A DNA stretch of 64,000 bases from Streptomyces fumigatiscleroticus (GTDB lineage Bacteria; Actinomycetota; Actinomycetes; Streptomycetales; Streptomycetaceae), in contig NZ_BMQF01000004.1 in assembly GCF_014647975.1 (NCBI RefSeq), positions 434,001-498,000 of the forward strand, in the 5' to 3' direction. Below the pieces are notes generated by a model. The model had not been told where the DNA came from and made no database searches. It saw only the letters and a list, made by a program, of their open reading frames with translations. The translations under genes were made by a program, and so were the position numbers. Numbering within the stretch: the first letter of the stretch is position 1; each line of letters starts with the position of its first letter. Shown here one piece after another: positions 8,558 to 16,803 of this stretch.

Positions 8558-9994
8558 ATGACGTCCCTGACCGAGTCACCGGCGCGCCCGGTGCGGCGAA
8601 CGCACTCCCGTTGGGCGTCGCTCGTCGTGCTGTGCGCCGGCGCCCTGATGACGATTCTGGACGGCAACATCGTCACCGTCGCCATGCCCGCCGTCCAGAG
8701 CGACCTCGGCTTCTCGGGGCCGGGGCTCGCCTGGGTCGTCAACGCGTATCTCATCCCCTTCGGCGGGCTGTTGCTGCTGGCCGGGCGGCTCGGCGATCTG
8801 GTCGGCGGCAAGCGGATGTTCACGGCGGGGATCGCCCTGTTCACCGCGGCCTCGGTGCTGTGCGGGGTGGCGACCGGGCAGACGATGCTGATCGCGGCGC
8901 GCGCGGTGCAGGGCGTCGGCGGGGCGATGGCCTCGGCGGTGGTGCTCGGCATGCTGGTCGCGCTCTTCCCCGAGCCGCGTGAACAGGCCCGTGCGATCGC
9001 CGTGTTCAGCGCGGTCGGCTCGGCGGGCGGGGCGCTCGGCACCTTCCTGGGCGGGGCGCTGACCCAGACCCTGGGCTGGCACTGGATCTTCCTGATCAAC
9101 CTGCCGATCGGCGTCGCGGCCTGGCTGGCGGCGGTGCGCGTCCTCGCGCCGGACCGCCCGGCGGCGGAGCGCGGCTCCGGCCGGGGCGCCGACTACCCGG
9201 GCGCGGCGCTGGTCACCGGCGCGCTGATGCTGACCGTGTACGTCGTCGTCGGCTCCGGCGAGCGCGGTGCGGCCTCCACCGCCCTGCTCGCGGCGCTCGC
9301 CCTCGCGCTGTTCACGGCCTTCACCGTCCGCCAGGCACGGGCCGCGCGTCCGCTGCTGCGGCTGCGGCTGTTCCGCTCCCGGCTGCTGACCGGCGCGAAC
9401 ACCGTGCAGATCCTGATGATCGCGACGATGTACGGGTTCCAGTTCATCGGCGCGCTGTATCTGCAACGGATGCTGGGCTACGGGGAACTGGCCACCGGTA
9501 CGGCGTTCCTGCCGGCGCCGGTCGCGATCGGGCTGCTGATGCTGGGGCTGTCCGCGCGGACCGTCGGGCGGTTCGGGGCGTACCGGGTGCTGCTGGCGGG
9601 GCTGGTGCTGATCGTCGCCGGGACGGCGCTGCTGAGCCGGGCGCCCGAGGGCGGCTCCTACGTCACGGACGTGCTGCCGCCGATGCTGCTGCTGGCCGCC
9701 GGGTTCGCGGCGGCGATGCCCGCGCTGACCGGGCTGGCCATGGCGGGGGTGCGGGAGGAGGACGCCGGTCTGGCGTCCGGACTGTTCAACACCACGCAGG
9801 TGGTCGGGGGTTCGCTGGGCCTGGCGGTGCTGTCGACGCTGGCGGCGGGCCGCACCGGCGCCCTGCTCGACGCGGGCGCGGCGACGGTCGCGGCGACCGC
9901 CGCGGGCTACCGGCTGGCGTTCCGGGTGGCGGCCGGGATCGCGGTGACGGCCCTGGTGCTGGCGGGGCTCGCCCTGCGTCCGCGCCGACGGTGA
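8558..9994 (+). CDS. DHA2-family MFS multidrug efflux transporter
   Basis: The 478-residue protein is a 14-helix drug:proton antiporter of the DHA2 branch in the cytoplasmic membrane. Motifs: LDGNIVTVAMPAVQSDLGFS in helix 1 (motif D1), LAGRLGDLVGGKRMF between helices 2 and 3 (motif A), and the motif C-like GGALGTFLGGALTQTLGW in helix 5. The start at 8558 is chosen because it precedes helix 1 by about 20 residues; the open frame upstream crosses the operator and the regulator. It is regulated by the divergent HxlR protein by position. The substrate is unknown; a toxic organic compound is most likely. Confidence 0.9.
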   Translation: MTSLTESPARPVRRTHSRWASLVVLCAGALMTILDGNIVTVAMPAVQSDLGFSGPGLAWVVNAYLIPFGGLLLLAGRLGDLVGGKRMFTAGIALFTAASVLCGVATGQTMLIAARAVQGVGGAMASAVVLGMLVALFPEPREQARAIAVFSAVGSAGGALGTFLGGALTQTLGWHWIFLINLPIGVAAWLAAVRVLAPDRPAAERGSGRGADYPGAALVTGALMLTVYVVVGSGERGAASTALLAALALALFTAFTVRQARAARPLLRLRLFRSRLLTGANTVQILMIATMYGFQFIGALYLQRMLGYGELATGTAFLPAPVAIGLLMLGLSARTVGRFGAYRVLLAGLVLIVAGTALLSRAPEGGSYVTDVLPPMLLLAAGFAAAMPALTGLAMAGVREEDAGLASGLFNTTQVVGGSLGLAVLSTLAAGRTGALLDAGAATVAATAAGYRLAFRVAAGIAVTALVLAGLALRPRRR

Positions 9995-9998
9995 TCCC

Positions 9999-10029
9999 CC
10001 ACGGGGAGGGGCCGCGCCCCTCCCCGTGG
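9999..10029. terminator. Bidirectional terminator hairpin between MFS pump and purine permease
   Basis: Arms CCACGGGGAGGGGC (9999-10012) and GCCCCTCCCCGTGG (10016-10029) pair perfectly around a three-base loop, in the 40-base gap between two convergent genes. No T-run follows, as is common in Streptomyces. Confidence 0.7.
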
Positions 10030-10034
10030 CCGTC

Positions 10035-11417
10035 TCAGTGCGCGGCGGCCGGACGGGCGCCCGCGATCTCCTCCCCCGCCTCCATCGGATGGGTCACGTC
10101 CGCGGCGTCGCGTTCCTTCCTGCCGAGGTGGTTGAAGACCAGGTTGAGCAGCACCGCCGCCACGCAGCCGGTGGAGATGCCCGAGTCCAGGACGATCCTC
10201 GCGGTCTCCGGGAAGGCGTGGTAGAACTCCGGCTCGGTGATCGGGACGATGCCGACGGCCAGCGAGACGGCCACGATCAGGACGTTGTTGTCGCGGTCCA
10301 GACCGGCCCGCATGAGGGTCTGGATGCCGCTGGCCGCCACCGAGCCGAACAGCACCACGCCCGCGCCGCCGAGCACCGGGCGCGGTACGACGGCGATGAG
10401 CGAGGCGGCCACCGGGCACAGGCCCATCAGCACCAGGAAGCCGCCGCCGGCGGCGACGACGAAGCGGCTGCGGATGCGGGTCATGGCGACCAGGCCGATG
10501 TTCTGCGCGAAGGCGCTGCACATGAAGCCGTTGAACAGGGGGCTGAGCGCCGAGCCGAGGGTGTCGGCGCGCAGCCCGGCGGCGATGGTCCGCTCGTCCG
10601 CCGGCCGCTCGACGATCTCGCCCAGCGCCAGCATGTCGGCGGTGGACTCGGTCATCGAGACCACCATCACCACGCACATCGACAGGATCGCGGCGAGCTG
10701 GAACTGCGGGGCGCCGAAGTGGAACGGGGTGGGGAAGCCCACGAGGTCCGCGTCGGCGACGGGAGCGAAGTCGGTGACGCCGAACGGGATCGCGATCAGT
10801 GTGCCGGCGACCAGGCCCAGCAGCACGGCGATCTGCTTGACGAAGCCGCGGGTGAAGCGGCGCAGCAGCAGGACGACGGCGAGTGTGGTCGCCGCCAGGC
10901 CCAGGTTGGTCGGCGAACCGTAGTCGTGCGCGAAGGCGTCGGGGCCCTGCGCCCAGCCGAAGGCGACCGGCAGCAGCGAGACGCCGATGAGGGTGATGAC
11001 GCTGCCGGTGACGACCGGCGGGAAGAAGCGGACCGCCTTGCAGAAGACGGGTGCCGCGAGAAAGCCGAGGAGCCCGGCGACGATGACCGCGCCGAAGATG
11101 ACGGGCAGCGCGTCGGACCTGTCGTTGGCGGCGGCGATGGCGGTCATGGGGGCGACGCCGGCGAAGGTGACGCCGTTGACGAAGGGCAGTCTGGCGCCGA
11201 TCTTCCAGATGCCGAGGGTCTGGAGGAAGGTGGCGAGGCCCGCGGTGAACAGGCAGGCACCGGTGAGGAAGGTCAGTTCGGTGCCGGACAGCCCTACGGC
11301 GGCGCCGACGATCAGGGGCGGGGCGACGACCCCCGCGTACATGGCGGCCACGTGCTGAAGGCCGGTGGTCGCCATTTTCACGGCGGGAAGTTTCTCGTCG
11401 ACTGGGTGGTCGGTCAC
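10035..11417 (-). CDS. NCS2-family uracil/xanthine/urate permease
   Basis: The 460-residue, roughly 14-helix membrane protein belongs to the nucleobase:cation symporter 2 family. Seen: AFAQNIGLVAMTRI (the QNxG..xT motif), ESTADMLALGE in the substrate-site helix, and GVAPMTAIAA. GTG at 11417 is taken as the start because GGAGGAG lies just upstream and the hydrophobic core begins about 30 residues later; the open frame further upstream is Arg/Pro-rich and unlikely. Placed with 8-oxoguanine deaminase and uricase genes on the same strand, it most likely imports xanthine or urate. Confidence 0.85.
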   Translation of the reverse strand: MTDHPVDEKLPAVKMATTGLQHVAAMYAGVVAPPLIVGAAVGLSGTELTFLTGACLFTAGLATFLQTLGIWKIGARLPFVNGVTFAGVAPMTAIAAANDRSDALPVIFGAVIVAGLLGFLAAPVFCKAVRFFPPVVTGSVITLIGVSLLPVAFGWAQGPDAFAHDYGSPTNLGLAATTLAVVLLLRRFTRGFVKQIAVLLGLVAGTLIAIPFGVTDFAPVADADLVGFPTPFHFGAPQFQLAAILSMCVVMVVSMTESTADMLALGEIVERPADERTIAAGLRADTLGSALSPLFNGFMCSAFAQNIGLVAMTRIRSRFVVAAGGGFLVLMGLCPVAASLIAVVPRPVLGGAGVVLFGSVAASGIQTLMRAGLDRDNNVLIVAVSLAVGIVPITEPEFYHAFPETARIVLDSGISTGCVAAVLLNLVFNHLGRKERDAADVTHPMEAGEEIAGARPAAAH

Positions 11418-11650
11418 GGCGGCTCCTCCGGTCGGGTACACGTCGCCGTCGACGTGGGTGTCAAGGAGGTGGTGCGGGTGAGGTCGTGCGGGACCGGGAC
11501 GGACCGTTCGGTGCGAACGGGGACCGTACCGGGGCACGCGCGTCCACGCGCGCCCCGGAGACGGCCGCCGCGGACCGCCGGGGTCCACGGCCACCGGCCG
11601 GGAGCCGTCCCTCCCGGCCGGAGATCACATGCCGTACACGGAAACGGACT

Positions 11651-13027
11651 TCACCGCGCGGCGATCGCCGCCAGCCGGCGCGCCTGCTCGCGGGTGGAAC
11701 GGGCTATGGCGTCCTCGTCGGCGGTGAGCAGCCGCCCGTTCTCCACGATCCGGCGGCCGTTGACGAAGGAGGCGGTGACCGGGGCGGCCGCGCCGAACAC
11801 CAGCGCGGTGACCGGGTCGGCGATGGAGGCGTGGGCGAGGGTGTCCATCCGCCACAGCACCAGGTCGGCCAGCTTGCCCGGCTCCAGCGAGCCGGTCTCG
11901 GCCGCCCGGCCCAGCACCCGGGCCCCGCCGTATGTGCCCAGGCGCAGCGCCTGACGGGCGTTCAGGGCGGCCTCGCGGTGGGCGCCGAGACGGTTGACGA
12001 GCAGGGCGTTGCGCAGTTCGGTGTGGAGCTCGCCGGACTCGTTGGAGGCGGTGCCGTCGACACCGAGGCCGACCGGGACGCCGGCCGCGAGCATGTCCGG
12101 GATCCGCGCTATCCCGGCGGCCAGCCGCGCGTTGGACGACGGGCAGTGGGCGACCCCCGTCCCGGTCCGGGCGAACGCGGCGATGTCGGAGTCGGTCATG
12201 TGGACGCAGTGCGCCATCCACACGTCCTCGCCGAGCCAGCCGGTGGACTCGAAGTAGTCGGTCGGGCCCATGCCGAACAGCTCGTGGCAGAACTTCTCCT
12301 CCTCCACGGTCTCCGAGCCGTGGGTGTGCAGGCGCACGCCGAGCCGGCGGGCCAGCCGGGCGCCCTGGCGCATCAGTTCCGTGGAGACGGAGAAGGGGGA
12401 GCAGGGTGCGACGGCGACCTGGGTCATGGCGTCGAAGGAGGTGTCGTGGTGCTGCCGGACCGTCTCCTCGGTGGCGGCGAGCGCCTCGTCCAGGCTCTCC
12501 ACGGCGAAGTCCGGCGGCAGCCCGCCGTCCGACTCGCCGCGGTCCATGGAGCCGCGGGCCAGCGTGAAGCGGACGCCCATGTCGCGGGCGGCCCGGACGA
12601 TGGCGCCGGACAGGTCGCCACAGCCGCGCGGGAAGACGTAGTGGTGGTCCATGGCGGTGGTCACCCCGCCGCGGGCCATCATCGCCAGCGAGCCCTGCGC
12701 GGCGGCGTGCACCATCGGCTCGTCGATGCGGGCCCAGGTCGGATAGAGGGCGACCAGCCAGTCGAAGAGGTTGTGGTCGGTGGCCAGGCCCCGGGTGATC
12801 CACTGGTAGAAGTGGTGGTGGGTGTTGACCAGGCCGGGGGTGACGAGGTGGCCGGAGGCGTCGATGCGCTGCACGACGTTCTCCAGGCCCTCGGGGGCCG
12901 CGCCCGCACCGAGCGACTCGATGCGGTTGCCGTTCAGGACGACGTACCCGCGGGCGTACTCGGTGTCGTGGGCGTCGACGGTCGCGATCGCGCCGTTGTC
13001 GATGACGATGCGCCGGGCTGCTGCCAT
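11651..13027 (-). CDS. 8-oxoguanine deaminase / amidohydrolase
   Basis: The 458-residue cytosolic amidohydrolase (TIM barrel) has metal ligands at GLVNTHHHFYQW (near residue 67), a His in LHTHGSE and an Asp in GLGVDGTASNESGE. The sequence fits the 8-oxoguanine deaminase group, which converts 8-oxoguanine to urate and ammonia; the nearby uricase gene supports that over the related s-triazine hydrolases. Guanine deaminase activity is the main alternative. It lies downstream of the uricase operon on the same strand, separated by 129 bases containing palindromes, and upstream of the NCS2 permease, so it may be transcribed partly on its own. Confidence 0.82.
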   Translation of the reverse strand: MAAARRIVIDNGAIATVDAHDTEYARGYVVLNGNRIESLGAGAAPEGLENVVQRIDASGHLVTPGLVNTHHHFYQWITRGLATDHNLFDWLVALYPTWARIDEPMVHAAAQGSLAMMARGGVTTAMDHHYVFPRGCGDLSGAIVRAARDMGVRFTLARGSMDRGESDGGLPPDFAVESLDEALAATEETVRQHHDTSFDAMTQVAVAPCSPFSVSTELMRQGARLARRLGVRLHTHGSETVEEEKFCHELFGMGPTDYFESTGWLGEDVWMAHCVHMTDSDIAAFARTGTGVAHCPSSNARLAAGIARIPDMLAAGVPVGLGVDGTASNESGELHTELRNALLVNRLGAHREAALNARQALRLGTYGGARVLGRAAETGSLEPGKLADLVLWRMDTLAHASIADPVTALVFGAAAPVTASFVNGRRIVENGRLLTADEDAIARSTREQARRLAAIAAR

Positions 13028-13085
13028 GGTTCGTCCCTTTCGTTCTGTGGGCAGGGCACGGCAGGACCCCAGGGGTTGTTGAGTG

Positions 13086-13149
13086 CCGCGGCCGGCCGGC
13101 CGCGGGTGCCGAGAGGGGACGGGTGCCCCCGGACATGCTCGGGGGCACC
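13086..13149. terminator. Palindrome and hairpin after the uricase gene
   Basis: Two structures fill the gap between uricase and 8-oxoguanine deaminase: a 20-base perfect palindrome (13086-13105, core GGCCGGCC) and a hairpin with arms GGTGCCCCCG (13122-13131) and CGGGGGCACC (13140-13149) around eight bases. They probably end or weaken transcription from the uricase operon. Confidence 0.55.
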
Positions 13150-13156
13150 GGTCGGG

Positions 13157-14062
13157 TCAGAGGTTGGTGAGGTCCACCGGGATGCGCGCCTCGCAGCCGT
13201 CGCGCAGGATCGTGGCCTCGATCAGGCCGTAGGGCCGGTCGGCGGCGAAGTACACCTCGTTGTCGTTCTTCAGCCCGAACGGCTCCAGGTCCACCAGGAA
13301 GTGATGCTTGTTCGGGAGGGAGAAGCGGACCTCGTCGATCTCGTCGCGCCGCTCGATGATCCGCGTGCCCATCTGGTACATGGTCTGCTGCAACGACAGC
13401 GAGTAGGTCTCGGCGAAGGCCTGGAGCAGGTGCTTCCGGGTCTCCCGGTACGACTCCTCCCAGTCGGGCATCTCCCGGGCGTCGTCGCTCCAGTTGAAGC
13501 GCCAGCGGCCGGAGACCTCGGTGGCCAGGATGCGGTCGTGGGTCTCGGGGAGCGTCGTGTACTTGTCCTTGACATAGCCCCAGAACTCGGAGTCGGTGGA
13601 GTTCAGGACGGTCAGGTCCTTCAGGCCGGAGACGACCTCCCACCGCTCGCCGTCGTAGCTGACCTGGGTGAGCCGTACCTCCTGGCCCGAGCGGACGAAG
13701 GAGTGCTTCTTCTCCGTGTCCGGGTCCGAGGCGGCGATCCGCTCCCAGGCGTACTCCTCGATCCGGATACGGGCCCGGTGGATCGGCTCCTGCGAGGTGA
13801 CGAAGTGCCGGGCGAGGTGGATGCCGAACTGCTCGGCGGAGTCGATGCCGTGCTCCTTGGCGAACGCGAACACCGTGTTCTTGGTGGTGTCGGTCGGCAG
13901 GACGTGGGCGTTGGAGCCGGAGTGGTGGACCTCGTCCATGTCGCCGCTGAGCGACACCGAGACGTTCAGGTCCTTGATGTGGTGGGTGGCGCCGTCCCGC
14001 ACGATCCTGACGACTCGGTTCTCGGCCTTGCCGTACTGGTTCTGGCCCAACATCACGGTCAT
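13157..14062 (-). CDS. Urate oxidase (uricase)
   Basis: The 301-residue protein oxidises urate to 5-hydroxyisourate with O2 and no cofactor. Seen: YGKAENRVVRIVRDG (N-terminal Lys of the catalytic relay), LPTDTTKNTVFAFA with the catalytic Thr, and FSLPNKHHFLVDLEPFGL near the C-terminus. Length is normal for the family. It begins four bases after the hydroxyisourate hydrolase stop, so the two steps are translated together. It is the third gene of the uraD-uraH-uricase operon, probably controlled at the TCAACA/TGTTGA site ahead of uraD. Confidence 0.95.
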   Translation of the reverse strand: MTVMLGQNQYGKAENRVVRIVRDGATHHIKDLNVSVSLSGDMDEVHHSGSNAHVLPTDTTKNTVFAFAKEHGIDSAEQFGIHLARHFVTSQEPIHRARIRIEEYAWERIAASDPDTEKKHSFVRSGQEVRLTQVSYDGERWEVVSGLKDLTVLNSTDSEFWGYVKDKYTTLPETHDRILATEVSGRWRFNWSDDAREMPDWEESYRETRKHLLQAFAETYSLSLQQTMYQMGTRIIERRDEIDEVRFSLPNKHHFLVDLEPFGLKNDNEVYFAADRPYGLIEATILRDGCEARIPVDLTNL

Positions 14063-14066
14063 GTAG

Positions 14067-14480
14067 CTAGCTCCCTCGGTAAACGGAGTAGCCGAACGGG
14101 GTGAGCAGCAGCGGTACGTGGTAGTGCTCGCCCGGCACGACGGCGAACGTGACCGTCACCTCCGGGAAGAACACGCCGCTACCGCTGTCCCGATTCGCGG
14201 GGGCGTCCTGCTGCGCATCGGCTTGCCTGTTCGCGGACTTCTCGGACTTCTCGAAGTACGCCTCGACGGCGAAGTCGAGCCGTACGTGGGTGGTTCCCTC
14301 CGGCAGCGCCGGGAGGTCCTTGCACCGCCCGTCCGCGTCGGTCGCGGAGCCGCCGAGCGCCCGCCAGTCCGCGTCCGCGCCGCCGCGGGCGGCGAGGCGG
14401 ACGGCGACACCCGTGGCGGGGCGGCCGACGCTGGTGTCCAGGATGTGCGTGGACACGGAGGCGGTGGTGCTGGTGCTCAT
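14067..14480 (-). CDS. uraH: 5-hydroxyisourate hydrolase (transthyretin-like)
   Basis: The 137-residue transthyretin-like hydrolase opens 5-hydroxyisourate to OHCU. The N-terminal STHILDTSVGRPA and the C-terminal YHVPLLLTPFGYSVYRGS are both complete, including the essential final YRGS. It is longer than the usual 110-120 residues because a hydrophilic insertion of about 20 residues (EKSEKSANRQADAQQ...) sits between AYF and FFPEV, in what should be a surface loop. It lies three bases after uraD and four before uricase in one operon. Confidence 0.93.
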   Translation of the reverse strand: MSTSTTASVSTHILDTSVGRPATGVAVRLAARGGADADWRALGGSATDADGRCKDLPALPEGTTHVRLDFAVEAYFEKSEKSANRQADAQQDAPANRDSGSGVFFPEVTVTFAVVPGEHYHVPLLLTPFGYSVYRGS

Positions 14481-14483
14481 CTC

Positions 14484-14996
14484 TCAGGCGTCCTCTTCGA
14501 CGAGTCGGGCGAGCCGGATACGGTTGATCTTCCCCAGCTCGGTGCGGACGGTCTCCCGCTCCTGCTCCGGCGTGTTGCCGATCCGCTCCCGGACCGCGTC
14601 GCGCATCTGCTCGCCGGTCCGGCCGGTGGCGCAGATGAGGAAGACATGGCCGAACTTCTCCTGGTAGGCCAGGTTCAGTTCGAACATCTCCGCCCTGAGG
14701 TCGTCGGAGGCGCCGGCCATGCCGCGCTGTTCCCGCGCCGAGGTGGGATCGCCCGGCTTCGGGCGGCCGATCGGCGGGTGCCCGGCCATCGCCTCCTTGA
14801 GGTCCTCGGCCGTCAGCTGAGCCATGGCGGCGTCGCTGGCGGCGTAGAGGTCCTCGGGGGTGGCGTAGGGCCGGGCGGCGAGCAGTCGCTCGGCCCACGC
14901 CGTGGAAGTGCACGCCTCGCGGAGAGCGGACAGGGCGGCCTGCTCGTCGAGGGCGTTGAGGCGGGCGAGGCCCGGGGGCATGGAAGTCGACGTCAC
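14484..14996 (-). CDS. uraD: OHCU decarboxylase
   Basis: The 170-residue all-helical enzyme decarboxylates 2-oxo-4-hydroxy-4-carboxy-5-ureidoimidazoline to (S)-allantoin. The catalytic His lies in MAGHPPIGRP, and EKFGHVFLICATGRT is the typical second motif. GTG at 14996 is the preferred start: GGAGG lies seven bases upstream, and the longer frame to 15149 would cross the operator and the preceding terminator. It is the first gene of the uraD-uraH-uricase operon and completes urate to allantoin conversion with its neighbours. Confidence 0.93.
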   Translation of the reverse strand: MTSTSMPPGLARLNALDEQAALSALREACTSTAWAERLLAARPYATPEDLYAASDAAMAQLTAEDLKEAMAGHPPIGRPKPGDPTSAREQRGMAGASDDLRAEMFELNLAYQEKFGHVFLICATGRTGEQMRDAVRERIGNTPEQERETVRTELGKINRIRLARLVEEDA

Positions 14997-15072
14997 GGGA
15001 GCCTCCGTGGCCGTGGAACGGCCTGCGTGCTGGACGGGCGTGCCGATAGCTAACGCCCTCCCGGACAACGCG

Positions 15073-15087
15073 TCAACAGTTTGTTGA
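15073..15087. promoter_or_regulatory. Operator-like inverted repeat upstream of uraD
   Basis: TCAACA (15073-15078) and TGTTGA (15082-15087) form a perfect inverted repeat around GTT, set in the only AT-rich patch of this gap, about 77 bases before the uraD start. This is the expected place for control of the uraD-uraH-uricase operon; the binding protein is unknown. Confidence 0.55.
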
Positions 15088-15101
15088 AAATTCCGGGTTA
15101 C

Positions 15102-15132
15102 AAAAGCCGCCGCCCGGACACCGGACGGCGGC
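15102..15132 (-). terminator. Rho-independent-type terminator of the HTH operon
   Basis: On the minus strand GCCGCCGTCCGG and CCGGGCGGCGGC pair with one mismatch around TGT and are followed by TTTTG. It ends the two-gene operon 15789-15173 before the uraD promoter. Confidence 0.65.
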
Positions 15133-15172
15133 TCGTCACCCATGAGCACGGATCAGGGACCCGAGCCCGGCT

Positions 15173-15541
15173 TTAGGACCCCTTCTCGCGGTTGAGGTAG
15201 TTGTAGACGGTGAAGCGGCTCACCCCGAGGGCGCTCGCCACGGTCTCCACGCCGTGCCGCACGGAGAAGGCGCCGCGCGCCTCCAGCGTCCGTACGACCT
15301 CCTGCTTGGCCTTGCGGTCCAGTTCGGCCAGCGGCTTGCCCCGCTTGCGCTCCATGGCGGCCAGGATGTGATCGAGGGAGTCGGCCAGCTGCGGCAGCCG
15401 GACGGCGACGACATCGGCACCCTCCCAGGACAGGACGACATCGTCCGGGCCGGCCTCGCCGGGCGGGAGCATCTCGCCGCCCATGGCGTCGACCAGCGGT
15501 TTCACGGCCGTGATGAAGGGCTCGTCCCGCACGCCGGTCAA
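15173..15541 (-). CDS. YheO/DauR-like helix-turn-helix regulator (HTH_22-type C-terminus)
   Basis: The 122-residue protein carries a small N-terminal domain (about residues 1-65) and a C-terminal helix-turn-helix LDRKAKQEVVRTLEARGAF..VETVASALGVSRFTVYNYLN (seen in two pieces) of the YheO/DauR kind. It lacks the full PAS-like ligand domain of YheO, so what it senses is unclear. It overlaps the next upstream gene by four bases and lies beside uraD, making it a candidate local regulator of urate breakdown, but this rests only on location. Confidence 0.75.
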   Translation of the reverse strand: MTGVRDEPFITAVKPLVDAMGGEMLPPGEAGPDDVVLSWEGADVVAVRLPQLADSLDHILAAMERKRGKPLAELDRKAKQEVVRTLEARGAFSVRHGVETVASALGVSRFTVYNYLNREKGS

Positions 15542-15789
15542 CTGCCCCCCTCCCCCACCACATTGACCTGGAGCGAGATCCGGGTGGCGCCCGCCTCGAG
15601 GGTCTTGCGCAGCAGCGCGTCGACGGCGGTGATCACCGCGTCGGCGCCGCCCTCGGCGGTGTTGCCGAACGGACCGACGTCCACCGCGTCCAGCTCGGCC
15701 GCCTCGACGACCTCGCGGGCGACGAGCGCGTGCGGGGGCGCCTCGTCGAGATCGAAGGGCTCGGTCGTGAACTCCACTCTCAATCGCAC
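15538..15789 (-). CDS. Small MTH1187/YqgV-like (thiamine-binding-like) protein
   Basis: The 83-residue product resembles the MTH1187/YkoF-like ferredoxin fold: LRVEFTTEPF strand, long central helix, then a second helix with AITAVDALLRKTLEAGATRI and a final strand LQVNVVG. Some relatives bind thiamine; whether this one does is not shown by sequence. It overlaps the HTH gene start by four bases, so the two are translated together. It is divergent from hyi, sharing the region with paired operator-like sites. Glyoxylate carboligase, encoded nearby, needs thiamine diphosphate, which would fit a cofactor role. Confidence 0.55.
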   Translation of the reverse strand: MRLRVEFTTEPFDLDEAPPHALVAREVVEAAELDAVDVGPFGNTAEGGADAVITAVDALLRKTLEAGATRISLQVNVVGEGGS

Positions 15790-15871
15790 GCGCTCAACCT
15801 AACGCGCCACCGGGACTCCCGGACAGTTCCGCCGCCCGCCTCTTGACAAGCCGTGACCCTCGACGGCAGCC

Positions 15872-15907
15872 TTCCGTTAAGCAGAATCCATATTCCACGA
15901 TACGAAA
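15872..15907. promoter_or_regulatory. Paired AllR-like operator sites upstream of hyi-glxR
   Basis: Two 15-base sites, TTCCGTTAAGCAGAA (15872-15886) and TTCCACGATACGAAA (15893-15907), fit the pattern TTCCG-N5-CGGAA with one and two or so departures and start 21 bases apart. The same arrangement is found at 20852-20887 before gcl. The sites lie 52-87 bases before the hyi start. A shared repressor of the glyoxylate branch (AllR type in related Streptomyces) is the natural candidate; no allR gene is in the window. Confidence 0.6.
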
Positions 15908-15958
15908 TACACGCGACGCATCACTCGCTCGCCCTCACGGAAGGGAGCGCGGCCCCCG

Positions 15959-16780
15959 ATGGGATTCGCAGACCAGCGCTTCACCGTCAACCTGTCGATC
16001 CTCTTCACCGAACTCCCGCTCCTGGAACGCCCCGCGGCCGCCGCCGCGGCCGGCTTCACCGCGGTCGAGCTGTGGTGGCCCTGGGTCGGCACGCCCACCC
16101 CCGAGCGCTCCGGACTGGACGCCCTCAGGACGGCGATCGAGGACGCGGGCGTCCGGCTCACCGGCCTGAACCTCTACGCCGGCCGGCTCCCCGGCCCGGA
16201 CCGCGGCGCCCTGTCCGTGCCGGGCGAGGGGTCGGAACGGTTCCGCGCCAACATCGACGTGGCCGCCGGTTTCGCCGAGTCCCTCGGCTGCACGGCCCTG
16301 AACGCCCTGTACGGCAACCGGGTCGAGGGCGTGGATCCGGCCGAGCAGGACGCGCTCGCGCTGGAGAACCTGGTCCTCGCGGCCCGGGCCGCCGACCGGA
16401 TCGGCGCCGTCCTGCTGATCGAGGCGCTGAACAGGCCCGAGTCGCCGCTCTACCCGCTGGTGTCCGCCCCGGCCGCCGTCGGCGTCGCCGAGCGGGTCAA
16501 CCGGGCCACCGGCCTGGACAACGCCCGCTTCCTCATGGACCTCTACCACCTGTCCATGAACGGCGAGGACCTGCCGCAGGTGATCGACCGGTATGCCGCG
16601 CGGACCGGCCATGTGCAGATCGCCGACAACCCGGGACGCGGCGCCCCCGGCACCGGGTCGCTGCCGCTGGAGGACCTCCTGGACCGGCTGCGCAAGGCCG
16701 GTTACGAGGGCTGGGTGGGCCTGGAGTACCAGCCCGGCGACCGTCCGAGCAGCGAGGCCTTCGACTGGCTGCCCCGCTGA
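15959..16780 (+). CDS. hyi: Hydroxypyruvate isomerase
   Basis: The 273-residue TIM-barrel enzyme interconverts hydroxypyruvate and tartronate semialdehyde. Seen: FTVNLSILFTELPLLERP at the start, FTAVELWWPW, the metal ligand Glu in VLLIEALNRPESPLY (near residue 145), FLMDLYHLSMNGEDL, and the terminal EYQPGD. Length is normal. GAAGGGAG lies ten bases before the ATG. It is followed 23 bases later by glxR, and the two with gcl recycle glyoxylate from purine breakdown to glycerate. The paired operator sites lie just upstream. Confidence 0.92.
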   Translation: MGFADQRFTVNLSILFTELPLLERPAAAAAAGFTAVELWWPWVGTPTPERSGLDALRTAIEDAGVRLTGLNLYAGRLPGPDRGALSVPGEGSERFRANIDVAAGFAESLGCTALNALYGNRVEGVDPAEQDALALENLVLAARAADRIGAVLLIEALNRPESPLYPLVSAPAAVGVAERVNRATGLDNARFLMDLYHLSMNGEDLPQVIDRYAARTGHVQIADNPGRGAPGTGSLPLEDLLDRLRKAGYEGWVGLEYQPGDRPSSEAFDWLPR

Positions 16781-16803
16781 TCCCCGTACTGAGAGGCCAA
16801 CTG

